Shown here piece after piece: positions 49,982 through 59,004 of a DNA stretch of 64,000 nucleotides (position 1 is the first letter of the stretch; the number at the start of each line of letters is the position of its first letter). This DNA is from Streptomyces sp. NBC_00190. Lineage in GTDB: Bacteria; Actinomycetota; Actinomycetes; Streptomycetales; Streptomycetaceae. The position numbers and the translations under genes are program-made. The notes beneath the pieces are model-generated. The model made no database searches. It was not told where the DNA came from and saw nothing but the letters and a program-made list of their open reading frames with translations. The DNA is taken from contig NZ_CP108131.1 in assembly GCF_036203305.1 (NCBI RefSeq), positions 434,001 through 498,000 of the forward strand. The letters are read 5' to 3'.

Positions 49982-50018
49982 GACCGCGCAGGCGCACGCG
50001 CGCAGAAGAGTGCGGCGC

Positions 50019-50590
50019 GTGCCCGACTCGCCTCTTCCCTGCCCGGACGAACTCCGCGATCGCCAGCTGGAGGAGGCGTTCGCCGCGGGCGGGATGGTGC
50101 TGCTGACGCAGGACCAGCTGCCCGCCGCGCTGAGTCACGAGCCCACTCGGGAGCTGGCCGTGACGGCGGGGCTGCCGACGTGGTTCGCGGCCGGGGTCGC
50201 CACGTTCAGCTGGCCTGGGCCGATGGGAAGGCGCACGGGCTGGAGCCCGACGAGAACGGCCTGCTGCACCTGGGCACCTTCGACCTGGCGTACGCCGACA
50301 CCGGCCTGGTACTCGTCCACCCCGAGACGGGTGCGGTGTCGATGGTCCGCGACGGCGAGGGGCCGTTCCCCTTCGCCCGGGACACCGAGACCTTCGTGCG
50401 GCTACTGGAGACCGTGTACCGGTTCATGAGCGCCTGCTGGAACTCGTACCCGGGCGAGAACGGCAAGCAGGACTTCCTGCGCGAGGTTGCCGCCCTCGAA
50501 CCGCTCGCAGTGGACGAGGAATCGCCCGCAGAGGACGTATGGGGGCACCTGTTCGCGGCCATCGTCGAACTCAGCCCGTGGGGCTTCTGA
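50019..50590 (+). pseudogene. SUKH-4-like immunity protein gene, frameshifted
   Basis: GTG 50019 opens VPDSPLPCPDELRDRQLEEA and continues to ELAVTAGLPTWFAAGVATF; near 50210 the coding sense moves to another frame: LAWADGKAHGLEPDENGLLH, TGLVLVHPETGAVSMVRDGE, FVRLLETVYRFMSACW and WGHLFAAIVELSPWGF. Re-adding one C at 50210 restores a single 190-aa SUKH-4 family protein. SUKH proteins neutralise polymorphic toxins. No toxin gene is adjacent, consistent with an orphaned, decaying immunity gene or a sequencing error. Confidence 0.7.
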
Positions 50591-50868
50591 CACCTGACCC
50601 AGCAGGGCTTCCGCGGCGGAGGAACTGGTCTCGCCTCCAGGGAAGTCTTTGACCGGCTCGACATCGCCGCGAATCCGGCGCGCCGTGCCGGCGTGGGCCA
50701 CCGCCGAGGTGCCGGCAAGCTGGGACGGGAGTCGGTTGGGCGAGTACAGGGCGGTCGTCCGGCGGCTGAAGGGGGGCGCCACCGAGCCCGCGTCGCGCAG
50801 TAGACGGTCGGTACGTTGCGGCGGCGGGGGCAGGGGCAGGGGCGGGGCGCGAACGAGCCGGAAGTCGC

Positions 50869-51185
50869 GTCAGGAGCTTTTGGTTGTGTGGGAATCGCCT
50901 TCGAAGGACGTCAGCAGCCTGCGGAGCAGTGATGCCAGCTGCTGGCATTCCTCGGAGCTGAGGCCTTCGACGGTTCGCGCTCGTTGGCCAGGTGGCCTTC
51001 GATCAGGCCCTCGGCGATGCTGCGGCCCTCGGCAGTGAGCTCTGTACGCACCAGGCGCCGGTTGTCCGGGTCGGTCGCGCGGGTGACCAGGCCCTTGGCA
51101 ACCAGCAGGTCGATGCGGTGGGTCAGGGCCGCGGGGCTGATCATCGCGGCGCCGGCGAGGTCGCGGGGTGATGCGACGCGGCTCG
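50869..51185 (-). pseudogene. MarR-family regulator gene, 5'-truncated and frameshifted
   Basis: The winged-helix core is plain: PRDLAGAAMISPAALTHRID, LLVAKGLVTRATDPDNRRLV and RTELTAEGRSIAEGLIEG. At about 50972 the frame shifts by one and continues VEGLSSEECQQLASLLRRLL, TSFEGDSHTTKSS-stop. The first helix and dimerisation part are missing, replaced by unrelated sequence. Not functional. Confidence 0.7.
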
Positions 51186-51304
51186 CAATCCGGCGGTGCC
51201 CCTCACCGTCATGCACCGGATGGTCCCCGTCTCCGGGCCGCTCTGTCAGTGACAGGTGCGATGCTGGAGCCAGTCTCACACACAGTCACCATCAGGGGGT
51301 TCAC

Positions 51305-52030
51305 ATGGCCGGCAGCCAGGACGTATCCGTATCGGCGACGGGCGGGTTCGAGGAGGGGTGGTACGCCACCGACCTCGGGGAGTACCGGCCCGGCGACCAC
51401 ACCTATGACCACTACGCGCACGACAGCCTTCCGCCGCTCGACCCGTCCCGGTACACCGGCGCCTTCGACTGGCTCGGTGGCCTCACCGAGGGTGAGGGCG
51501 CGGGCGGCCCGGTGCCCGAACGGGCCGCCCCGCTGCGGGCGGCGGCGGAGGCGCTCGCCGCGCACGGGCTGGGCCTGCCGTCCGACTTCACCGCCTTCCA
51601 GAGCAGCCCGCACCATCTCGTGCTCGACGAGGTCTCGGTGACCGCCTGCTGGACCAGCATCTCCGAACCGCTGCCCAGTCCGGTCGAGCCGGGGGCCTTC
51701 CTGGTCCGGTTCCTGCGGGACCAGCAGGACTGCCTGTTCTGGTACCTCTACCTGCGCCCCTCGGGCGACACGTTCGTGGTGGTCTCCCCGGTGGACTACG
51801 AGTACGAGTACGAGACCCAGGCCCTTCCCGGGGACGAGCCGGTCATCGTAGAGGCTCACCGGGCGGAGATCCGCTGGTGCGCCCCGTCGTTCGAGGCGTT
51901 CGCGCACCGCTACTGGCTGGAAAACCGCCTGTGGCACGTCCTGCACGGCACGGGAGGCGGCGACAGCCTGACCGACCCGCAACTGCGCGCCTACGCCGCC
52001 CACTACATACCCTCCGCGCTCACGGACTGA
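51305..52030 (+). CDS. Hypothetical protein (241 aa)
   Basis: ATG 51305 with GGGGG five bases upstream. Soluble acidic protein: ATGGFEEGWYATDLGEYRPG, HDSLPPLDPSRYTGAFDWLG, FTAFQSSPHHLVLDEVSVTA, FLVRFLRDQQDCLFWYLYLR and AFAHRYWLENRLWHVLH. Spacing of 'LP.D...F.......L..' resembles SMI1/KNR4-type ligand-binding proteins, so an immunity or housekeeping role is possible. Adjacent to relics of SUKH and MarR genes. Confidence 0.7.
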   Translation: MAGSQDVSVSATGGFEEGWYATDLGEYRPGDHTYDHYAHDSLPPLDPSRYTGAFDWLGGLTEGEGAGGPVPERAAPLRAAAEALAAHGLGLPSDFTAFQSSPHHLVLDEVSVTACWTSISEPLPSPVEPGAFLVRFLRDQQDCLFWYLYLRPSGDTFVVVSPVDYEYEYETQALPGDEPVIVEAHRAEIRWCAPSFEAFAHRYWLENRLWHVLHGTGGGDSLTDPQLRAYAAHYIPSALTD

Positions 52031-52224
52031 CCCGGACCGGCATCGGGGCGGTTCACCGTCCTGCGCCGACCGCACCCGCCGGACCGCACACTGTGCACGC
52101 GTCACCGCGGTGGCGGCTGACTGTGCCTTCGGAAGCGCCCCGTTGTCGGTGGCCTGGTCTACGGTTTGGTCGATCTTGCGCAGCCGCATTCCGGCCACAC
52201 CCGCGGCGGCTGTCCGCCGGCAAC

Positions 52225-52391
52225 CGGGCCGACCACACCGTCGGGCGACAGGCCGAAGTCGTTCTGCAGCCGACACCGGCACGGTGCTGTGGCAGCAGAT
52301 CGACGACGCGATCCGGCAGAACCGCAACTGGAACACCGGCTTCGGGGCGTACGCCAGCTACTGCTACTACGTGATGCCCACCCACGGCTGA
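52225..52391. other. Opposed gene scraps: peptidoglycan-binding motif and orphan C-terminus
   Basis: Reverse strand, 52275-52225: LQNDFGLSPDGVVGP, the core of a PG_binding_1 repeat. Forward strand, about 52275-52391: DTGTVLWQQIDDAIRQNRNW, then NTGFGAYASYCYYVMPTHG-stop, with strongly coding-like third positions. The two meet tail to tail without starts. Both are relics. Confidence 0.45.
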
Positions 52392-52472
52392 CGCCGACGC
52401 CGTCAGCATCGAAGGCGCCGGAAAGCCACTTCGGTCGTCCGCCGCGAGCCCCTACCGGGGCGCGGTGACAAC

Positions 52473-53151
52473 TCAAGGGGACCCGGGCGTCGGCCGGCCG
52501 CGGAGCGGAGGCCGGAGCGGCAGTCGCGGCCGGGGTGGTCGGAGCGGGCGCGGGTGCCCTGGCGGCGGCCGGGGTGACGGCCTGGTCCACGCCGGCCCCG
52601 CCGCGTGCGCGTCGGTGAGGTTCCGGGTGACAGCGATGCCCTTGGCATCGAGGCTGCCCATCGCGACCGCGATGTCCGGCCAGGCCGGGGAGGCGAGGAT
52701 CTCGTCGTGAACCAGGCCCTCAGGCATCGCGCGGCGCAGGAGGTCGGCCCACCGGTCGGTGCCCTCCACCTTCGTACGGACGATGTTCGCGGCGACGGCC
52801 TGACGGACCCGGCGGCCATGCGGCCCACACGCGGCAGGAACACCCCGAGGTCGACACCGGCCTGCTGAAATCCGACGAGCCCGCGGGCCATCACCAGCAG
52901 TCCGCACCCTTCATCAGCTCCGTCAGGACGTCGGCGTCGAGGGTGCCGCGCAGTTGGTCGGCCGACCAGCCTGGAACCACCTTCTCGGCGTCCTCGCCGA
53001 GTTCCTCCTCCTTGCCGTTCAGGCGTTTTTGGGTGGCGTGGCGGACCGCGTCCGTCACGGTCATCATCAGCGGGAAGGCCATCGCCGCGGTCTGCGCGGC
53101 TTCCCTGAGCGCCTCGGAGAACGGTTCGACGAGCGGCTGGGGGGTGGTCAT
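52473..53151 (-). pseudogene. Integrative conjugative element protein gene, frameshifted remnant
   Basis: ATG 53151 begins MTTPQPLVEPFSEALREAAQ, followed by TDAVRHATQKRLNGKEEELG and VPGWSADQLRGTLDADVLTE. A stop at 52891 interrupts; the next frame gives VMARGLVGFQQAGVDLGVFL, and a third gives VRQAVAANIVRTKVEGTDRW, GLVHDEILASPAWPDIAVAM and LDAKGIAVTRNLTDAH. The composite resembles hypothetical proteins encoded beside transfer genes in pSAM2-like Streptomyces elements. Sequence just upstream (VILTLQIALVEAVEASRGR, 53165-53358) may be the end of the preceding ICE gene. No integrase or attachment site seen. Confidence 0.5.
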
Positions 53152-53421
53152 CAGAGGTGCTATCTCAAGTCGATCGTCCAGCGCGTGCGCGACGGGCCGC
53201 GCCCCGGTGTGCGCGAGGCCCGGACAGTGCGCGACGCCGTCCCCGGCGCCCGGGCGCCCGCGAGACGCCTCGACCGCCTCCACGAGCGCGATCTGCAGGG
53301 TGAGGATCACCTCCGCCTGGTGCTGGTCGAACTCCGATCGACGCTGTGGTGACACCACACACGGTGTGCACAGTGCTCCAATGGAGATCGGGGATGTCCT
53401 TCGGGGCCGTGGCGGGGCGGT

Positions 53422-53925
53422 TCAGCGGGTGTGTTCCTGGCGCAGCCGGTTCCAAGCGGCCACGCCGAGCATGAGGCACCACAGGACGAAGAGGCCGTAC
53501 CAGAAGAGCCCCCAGGCGGCCTGCGGGTGTACGTCCTTGGCGACGAAGGCGGGGGCGGAGACGACCCGGCCGGCAGCGAGCAGGTACTGCAGCGCGAAGT
53601 AGGTGAATCCCCACAGGGTCATGCCGACCGATGCGGTCAGGGACGGAACGCAGAGTGCACGGCGCGGGAGCCGAAGGCCCCAGGGCCGGACCAGGGCGAG
53701 CGCGACGACGGCGCCGATCAGGGCCACAACACCCATCCCCCAGTAGCCGATCGCGGCTTCCCAGGTACCGTGCGGCGCGGAGGCGAAGTCCCCGGGGAAG
53801 GTAGCGGCGATCCCGGCACCCCACCAGAAGTGCGGCGCCGCGTAGGCGAGTGCCGCTGCGGCGGCCGCATACCCCGGCCAGGTCCGGCTGCGGCCGTGGT
53901 GCGCCGGTGCCGGTGCCGTCGTCAT
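53422..53925 (-). CDS. DUF3995 membrane protein
   Basis: 167 aa from ATG 53925 with GGGGGA upstream. Four membrane helices: GYAAAAAALAYAAPHFWWGA, GYWGMGVVALIGAVVALALV, SLTASVGMTLWGFTYFALQY and YGLFVLWCLMLGVAAW. The APHFWW motif and overall length fit DUF3995. Function unknown. Stands alone. Confidence 0.85.
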   Translation of the reverse strand: MTTAPAPAHHGRSRTWPGYAAAAAALAYAAPHFWWGAGIAATFPGDFASAPHGTWEAAIGYWGMGVVALIGAVVALALVRPWGLRLPRRALCVPSLTASVGMTLWGFTYFALQYLLAAGRVVSAPAFVAKDVHPQAAWGLFWYGLFVLWCLMLGVAAWNRLRQEHTR

Positions 53926-54089
53926 GGATTCCCCCGAAGTCTCGTTCAGCGCAGTGTGTGCTGCCTGGGAAAACTCTGCCGGAACGGCCCTGCGGACGGC
54001 TCAACCACCGGGACGAACCTGCCTCCCCCGATCGGGGGAGGCGCCCTCCGGCCAGGGCCTGTTGTGAAAGGGGCTGAAGATGCGGGGGC

Positions 54090-54250
54090 TCAGAGGCTTC
54101 GGATGGCCTCGGCGAGGTCGGATCCGTAGGAGGACCAGCAGATACCCGAGCCGTCATGGTCCAGCTGCCCCATGAACCATTCGTCGTCGTCCTGTACGAG
54201 GCACAGCTCGTGGAACACAAGAATCACCGACCTGAGCAACCCGGAGGCCA
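54090..54250 (-). pseudogene. C-terminal remnant of an unidentified gene
   Basis: Reads GTDVASGLLRSVILVFHELC, then LVQDDDEWFMGQLDHDGSGI and CWSSYGSDLAEAIRSL-stop at 54090. No start lies upstream: the frame soon becomes low-complexity antisense of the HAF gene end. A beheaded gene of unknown family. Confidence 0.45.
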
Positions 54251-54321
54251 CGTCCGTTCCGGCAAGGGCCAAGCGCGCGCACGTGCCGGCGCCGGCTCTG
54301 CACGCACCCTGCGGACCTCCC

Positions 54322-55515
54322 CTACGCCACCGTGTGCGGCACCCAGACGGCGGCATGGAAGGGGCCGTTGGCAGTATCGGGCTCAGCGGACGGAAGTGCT
54401 GCGCTGCCTGCGACGATGCCGTGGCGATTGACCTGCGCCGCGGAGGAGTTGAGGCCACCGAGGGAGGCCAGGTAGGTGAAGTCGCCGTCGTCGACACGGG
54501 CGACGAAGGCGAAGGAGTTGGGGGCGAAGTTGTCACCGACTATGAGGTTCCCGGCGATCTGCCTGGCCGTGGTGACACCACGCCTGGGGCCGATCACGGC
54601 ACTCGTGTACGTCATGAGGTCGAACGAGCTGGCGAGCATGCCGTCGCCGCCGACAACAGTGCTCCCGCTGATCAGCTGCGCGGTCAGGAAGTGGGACCCC
54701 AAGTCCGTGCGGATGCCGGTGCGGAGGTCGTAGGCGTATCCGGTGAGGCGGTTGTCGGCCGTTCGAGACTGACCGACCACGGTTGAACCGCTGATGTCGT
54801 TGGCTGTGCTGGAGCTACCGCCGAGGGTGCCGAGATCGGTCATCGTCCGGGTGCGCAGGTTGTACGCGAACCCGTGCTTTGTGGCGGCAGGCGTGTTCGG
54901 CAGGGAGGAGTTGCCCACGACGATCGCACCGCTGACGGCCGTCGCGGTGCTGTCGCCCGACGGGCCGGCGAGGCTGCCGAGATCGGTCATGGTCCGGGTG
55001 CGCAGGCTGAACGCGAACGCGTGGGTGACCACATCGCCGGACAGCGTCGACGTCCCCACCACGGTGTCACCGTTGAGGCCGGTGATGTTGGTGCGGCTGC
55101 CGCCGAGAGTGCCGATGTCGACGAGCCGGCGGGTCCGGAGGTTGTAGGCGAATCCGTGAGTCGGGCCGTCTGTGGAGAGGTCTGACTTTCCGACGACGTA
55201 GTCCCCCGCCACGCCGGTCGCCTGGCTGGAGTGCCCCAGCGTGCCGAGATCGGTCATGGTGTGCGTGCGCAGGTCGTACGCGAAGGCGCGTTCGGCGGCG
55301 TCGTCTCTCGTCAGTGAGCTCCCGGCGACCGTGTTGCCGTCGATGGCGGTCGCCTTGCTGCGGGTACCGCCCAGGGTGCCGAGGTCCTGCACGTCGTACT
55401 GTAGGGACCCCGCCGCCGACTCGGCCGACGACGTGTCAGCCCCATACGCCGGGCCGGCGCCGACGGCGAGCAGGCCCGCGGCGACCAGTATCCAGGCACG
55501 TAAACGTATGCGCAT
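54322..55515 (-). CDS. Secreted HAF-repeat protein
   Basis: 397 aa from ATG 55515 with GGGGGG five bases upstream. Signal peptide AWILVAAGLLAVGAGPAYGA. The mature chain is built of about seven ~45-residue repeats of the type MTDLGTLGGSSSTANDISGS followed by TVVGQSRTADNRLTGYAYDL: the HAF repeat (extracellular, predicted beta-propeller). Repeats are highly regular at DNA level too, with recurring MTDLGTLG/RTRTMTDLG codons. Role unknown, perhaps binding. Confidence 0.87.
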   Translation of the reverse strand: MRIRLRAWILVAAGLLAVGAGPAYGADTSSAESAAGSLQYDVQDLGTLGGTRSKATAIDGNTVAGSSLTRDDAAERAFAYDLRTHTMTDLGTLGHSSQATGVAGDYVVGKSDLSTDGPTHGFAYNLRTRRLVDIGTLGGSRTNITGLNGDTVVGTSTLSGDVVTHAFAFSLRTRTMTDLGSLAGPSGDSTATAVSGAIVVGNSSLPNTPAATKHGFAYNLRTRTMTDLGTLGGSSSTANDISGSTVVGQSRTADNRLTGYAYDLRTGIRTDLGSHFLTAQLISGSTVVGGDGMLASSFDLMTYTSAVIGPRRGVTTARQIAGNLIVGDNFAPNSFAFVARVDDGDFTYLASLGGLNSSAAQVNRHGIVAGSAALPSAEPDTANGPFHAAVWVPHTVA

Positions 55516-55983
55516 GATGCCCCCCTGAAAATGAACGATCGAGACGAGCACGGTTCGGCAGACCGCTGTGCCCTTCCCAGGCACGGGCCGACCAGATATT
55601 GCACGGCCTTCACTTGTACGTCAGTTCCGATCGGCCAAACAGTGGGCGGTCGGCCACAAATAAGACGTTCGTATGCCGGAACCGAAGCCCAGCTCCTGTG
55701 GCAGGTGCTCTGAGCGACAACAGTTCATCCGACACGATCCACTGTCGCGACTGGCGCTTCCCCACAGCCGGGGGCTTTCTCAGCCCCGGCCGCACGCCGC
55801 CCGGCACGCACCCGGGATTCCTCAGAAATTGTCAATGGGAGACGATCGTGCCGGGGGCCTTTGAGTCGTTCGGCCGGGGTCAGTCCGCCTGCGTAGCCGA
55901 AGGTGCGCATCCCGGCGGCTCGGGCGGCCTGGACGCCGGGGCAGCTGTCCTCACCACGGCGCAGGCCGCAGGGTCGACGCCCA
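55516..55983. other. Intergenic region with a weak hairpin
   Basis: No gene. A stem (CCGGGGGCT-N5-AGCCCCGG with one bulge, 55768-55789) could terminate transcription from either side. GC content near 55600-55700 is lower than average. Confidence 0.35.
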
Positions 55984-56155
55984 TCAGAACCGCTTGCGCT
56001 CATCAGTGGCCTCGTCGATGCGCCTGCCGTTCACCCGCGGGTCCTTCACCTCGACCACGCCGCGCGCCTTCGCGGACGAAGTCGTCGATCAGGAAGCCGG
56101 TCTCGGCCGTTCCTTCGGCGCTCACCGTGGTGAACGTCGCCGATCCACAGGTCAT
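55984..56155 (-). pseudogene. Short frameshifted gene remnant downstream of the sigma factor
   Basis: ATG 56155 begins MTCGSATFTTVSAEGTAETG, FLIDDFVREGA; after one base shift the sense continues GVVEVKDPRVNGRRIDEATD, ERKRF-stop at 55984. It lies 41 bases after the sigma-factor stop on the same strand, so may once have been co-transcribed. Family not recognised. Confidence 0.35.
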
Positions 56156-56196
56156 GAGCACTGCTCGACGGGGCACGTCGGCGGGCCCCGGCGGGC

Positions 56197-57516
56197 TCAG
56201 GGCCGATTCCGCTGTCCGCGCGTGCAACTGTTCCGCAGCCAGTGGAACCAGGCCGACCATGCCTCCCACGTGCTGAGTGGCAGCCATCCGAGGGCGACAC
56301 GCATCCCGACGCAGGCGGTGACGGTGGCGGCAACCGCGATCCGCCACCACCCGTCGGCGAACGCCACGCCGGCCGCCGTCAGGCTCAGTACGCCCGCCAG
56401 CGGGATTGCCCGCCGCAGCAAGGCCGCGCGTCGGCGGCGCCGCGTTCGAAGGGCGAGTTCCGGTGCGCCGGCCCGAGCGAACCAAATGCTGTAGAACTTG
56501 CTCCGCACCAGGTGGAGGTTGGCGCGCACGGTGCTGGCCGGACACTCGAGGTAGGCGGCAATCTGGGGACCGCTCCAGCCCTGGACGAAGCCGAGATAGC
56601 TGACGATGCGCTGACGCTCGGGCAGCTGTGCGATGGCCGCGACCACTGCCCGCGCGACCCGCACGGTCTCCGCGTCGGAGTTCGGGCTCAGTGAGTTCCA
56701 TCGCCAGTGCGTCTCGGCACCCAAGAGAAGATCCTCCGTCCCGGCCGACGCACGGATCGCGGCGTCCGGAACCGCTCGGCCGACGAGACGACGGGCCACG
56801 ACGAACAAGTAGGCCTTGGGATCGTCGAGTTCGGCCCATCGCGGGAGCGTCGCCACGAAGGCGTCTTGGACGACTCCTTCGGGGTCGACATCGGTCTGCG
56901 ACAAACCCAGTTGGAGTGCGCGGGCTCGTACGAAGCGCAGCAGGAATGGTCTCCAGGCGCGATAGGACGTGTCGATGTCTTCCATCAGCGCCTGGAAGAG
57001 CTCCCAGCGATCCTGCAGAGAATGCAGTGCGTCATCAATCTGCTGCGCGTCGCGCCATGCCCGGATGAGCACATCGACAGCCGAAGCCACCTCCGGTGGT
57101 GGTTCGGCGGGGACGACGACCCGCAGCGCCCGCTGCGAAAGGCGGACGGGCGGCTCGAACCACTTGTCCCCGGGCTCGTTTTGAACCGCCGCCGGCGGGT
57201 CGGGCTCGCAGGCCTGGTCAGCCCGGGTGCCGAGCCCCGGCTGCAGCGCGCCGAGCTGGCTCAGCTTCCCGCTCAGCCAATCCTCCAAGGAACGGAACCA
57301 CCTCATCCGCTCGGCGGCCGCATCCGGCTTCGCGTCGACTCGGTAACCGGCCGTCCTCGCCTGGCGCAACACCACGTCCACCGCCGCCAGTTGCCCCTGC
57401 CAGGCACGGCAGTGTCCGATGGAGCGGCGAAGATCTTCAGCCAGGGTCCGCCCGCGCTGCTCCGGGGACTTTCCGGCGTCGGGGTCCGGGGGGAGATCGA
57501 TGGTCGTCACGTTCAA
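56197..57516 (-). CDS. ECF-like RNA polymerase sigma factor with N-terminal extension and C-terminal membrane tail
   Basis: 439 aa. TTG 57516 overlaps the stop of the 67-aa gene before it (TTGA); AGAGG lies five bases upstream. Residues 1-180 are a long helical extension. Sigma region 2 lies at about 186-250 (DVDPEGVVQDAFVATLPRWA, DDPKAYLFVVARRLVGR). Region 4 lies at about 285-345 (LPERQRIVSYLGFVQGWSGP, QIAAYLECPASTVRANLHLV). Two hydrophobic segments, about 370-387 and 391-412, anchor the C-terminus. The tail suggests that activity is controlled by membrane attachment or release. No separate anti-sigma gene is visible nearby except possibly the coupled small protein. Confidence 0.85.
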   Translation of the reverse strand: MNVTTIDLPPDPDAGKSPEQRGRTLAEDLRRSIGHCRAWQGQLAAVDVVLRQARTAGYRVDAKPDAAAERMRWFRSLEDWLSGKLSQLGALQPGLGTRADQACEPDPPAAVQNEPGDKWFEPPVRLSQRALRVVVPAEPPPEVASAVDVLIRAWRDAQQIDDALHSLQDRWELFQALMEDIDTSYRAWRPFLLRFVRARALQLGLSQTDVDPEGVVQDAFVATLPRWAELDDPKAYLFVVARRLVGRAVPDAAIRASAGTEDLLLGAETHWRWNSLSPNSDAETVRVARAVVAAIAQLPERQRIVSYLGFVQGWSGPQIAAYLECPASTVRANLHLVRSKFYSIWFARAGAPELALRTRRRRRAALLRRAIPLAGVLSLTAAGVAFADGWWRIAVAATVTACVGMRVALGWLPLSTWEAWSAWFHWLRNSCTRGQRNRP

Positions 57517-57716
57517 CTCTGCCTCTCGTCCCGCAGGCTGCGCATCTGGTCGACCTCGGACTCAGCAGCGAGTCGGCGCAGCACGAGCATGGCGGTCGCA
57601 CGGCACAGTCGGCGCATCCTGGCGCCGGCCCAACGGCCCGCGGCCCTGACGAACAGCCCACCAGCGTGCCCGGCAGCCACCGCTGCCACTACAGCGGCGA
57701 TTTCAGTGTTACCCAT
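57513..57716 (-). CDS. 67-aa protein coupled to the sigma factor
   Basis: ATG 57716 with GAGGGG five bases upstream; its TGA overlaps the sigma-factor TTG start. Sequence: MGNTEIAAVVAAVAAGHAGG, LFVRAAGRWAGARMRRLCRA, TAMLVLRRLAAESEVDQMRS. The N-terminus is weakly hydrophobic, and the middle is a basic amphipathic helix, so membrane-surface binding is plausible. Obligate co-translation suggests a partner, perhaps a regulator, of the sigma factor. Confidence 0.65.
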   Translation of the reverse strand: MGNTEIAAVVAAVAAGHAGGLFVRAAGRWAGARMRRLCRATAMLVLRRLAAESEVDQMRSLRDERQS

Positions 57717-58156
57717 GTGCGCCCCTCATCCATTGTGAGCGCCCGTTGATACGGCTCGCGTTTGCGGAAACCGCTTGGACATGGAGGAGAGGCGCGGGAG
57801 CGCCCAAGTGTTTAGTGGTCATTTCCTGCCACGTCCCACGACGTGGCGCCGTCGTGGACGGCACGAGCGCGGCGGCCCCGCCCTCGGGTCGTGGTCGCCC
57901 GCCGCCGAAGCGGGTCAGCGGCGATCCGGCGTGGGGTTCACCAACGCGGTGGGGCCTATGCTCGGCTCCGCGGAAACCATCACTCCTTGCCCTCTTGATC
58001 ACCAAGCCTCCCGTGAGGCTGATGGGAACTCATGCAGGTGTGATTCAGGGTGATTTGCGGGCTGCCAATGGCTGGTCGTGGTGATGCTCGTGTGTACTCG
58101 CGCCGCGCAGCCGGCGACGCGGCGACTGTTCCATCCGCACCGTGAGGAGACGTACC
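57717..58156. other. Intergenic region with an inverted repeat
   Basis: Divergent promoter region for the sigma operon and the 58157 gene. CCACGAC (57836-57842) and GTCGTGG (57851-57857) are perfect 7-bp arms, 8 bases apart, and could be an operator. Nothing coding. Confidence 0.4.
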
Positions 58157-58492
58157 GTGCCGTTGATGAGCCGCCGCTCCCGTGCGGCAGCCCTGGGCTT
58201 CCTGGCTGCCGCACTGTTCGCTTTCACTGGTCTGTGCTTCTTCCAGGGCAAGACGCCAGGCCTCCTCCCGGAAGGCAGTTGGGGAGCCTGGAGAAGCGGA
58301 GACATCGCCGGCTGGTCGACGCACATCAGGGTCAACACGTGGTCGCAGGCCGCCGAAGCCCGAATCAACTGGGGCAAAGCCGAAGCGATCGAACTCAACG
58401 CGTACGGCAAGACGGCCCGCGACACCACCGTCACGCACCGCACCGTCTTCACCCTCACTCCCGATGGAAAACTCACCGCACAGCGGTCTTGA
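58157..58492 (+). CDS. Membrane-anchored or secreted small hypothetical protein
   Basis: 111 aa from GTG 58157, six bases after GAGGAGA. Residues about 6-28 (AAALGFLAAALFAFTGLCFF) are a signal anchor. The rest reads GSWGAWRSGDIAGWSTHIRV, NTWSQAAEARINWGKAEAIE and THRTVFTLTPDGKLTAQRS. No known family. Confidence 0.6.
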   Translation: MPLMSRRSRAAALGFLAAALFAFTGLCFFQGKTPGLLPEGSWGAWRSGDIAGWSTHIRVNTWSQAAEARINWGKAEAIELNAYGKTARDTTVTHRTVFTLTPDGKLTAQRS

Positions 58493-59004
58493 AGCAGACC
58501 CCTGAAAATGCGCCCCTGCCTGCCCCTCCGCTAATGCGCGGAGCGCCCCTCCCCGTTCTCCGGGCCGGAGCCACCCGCGGTTCGCTCGTCCGGGACACCC
58601 CGGCCGGGCGACTGTCCTTCGCGGCGTCCGGCGCCGCGCCGCTGCCCGCGGCCGCACGACACTGGCCCGCGAAGACTCCGGCCTTGTTCATCGCCTACCG
58701 GTGACGACCCTCGGCCCTGCCGTCCTCCGGCTACGGAGCGGGCGGGAACTCCACGTCGGTACCGCCGCAGCCCGCCGCGACATCGGTGCTGGTCGCGCCT
58801 GGCTGTCGCCCCCTTGGGGCCCCTGGCGGGATTGTCACACCGAGGCGTTACTGTGTGCGCTGCGGTTGAGACGGCTGACCACCGTACTCGTGGGGCACAG
58901 CCCGCCGCAGCACCCTCTTGGCATGTCGTCAGAGGGTAGGAGGGCGGCCGCCTGGCTGTTGCGGCGCGCCTCCGTTCGAAAATCGAGAAACAGCCGGGAG
59001 ACCC
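58493..59004. other. Intergenic region, no gene seen
   Basis: Arg/Ala/Pro-rich shadow frames only. The promoter of the secreted protein at 59005 should lie in the last 100 bases. Confidence 0.4.

Noticed and set aside
52473..53358. Considered as part of an intact integrative element
   Set aside because: No integrase, excisionase, tra genes or tRNA/att site in the window; the single recognisable gene is broken by at least two frameshifts.
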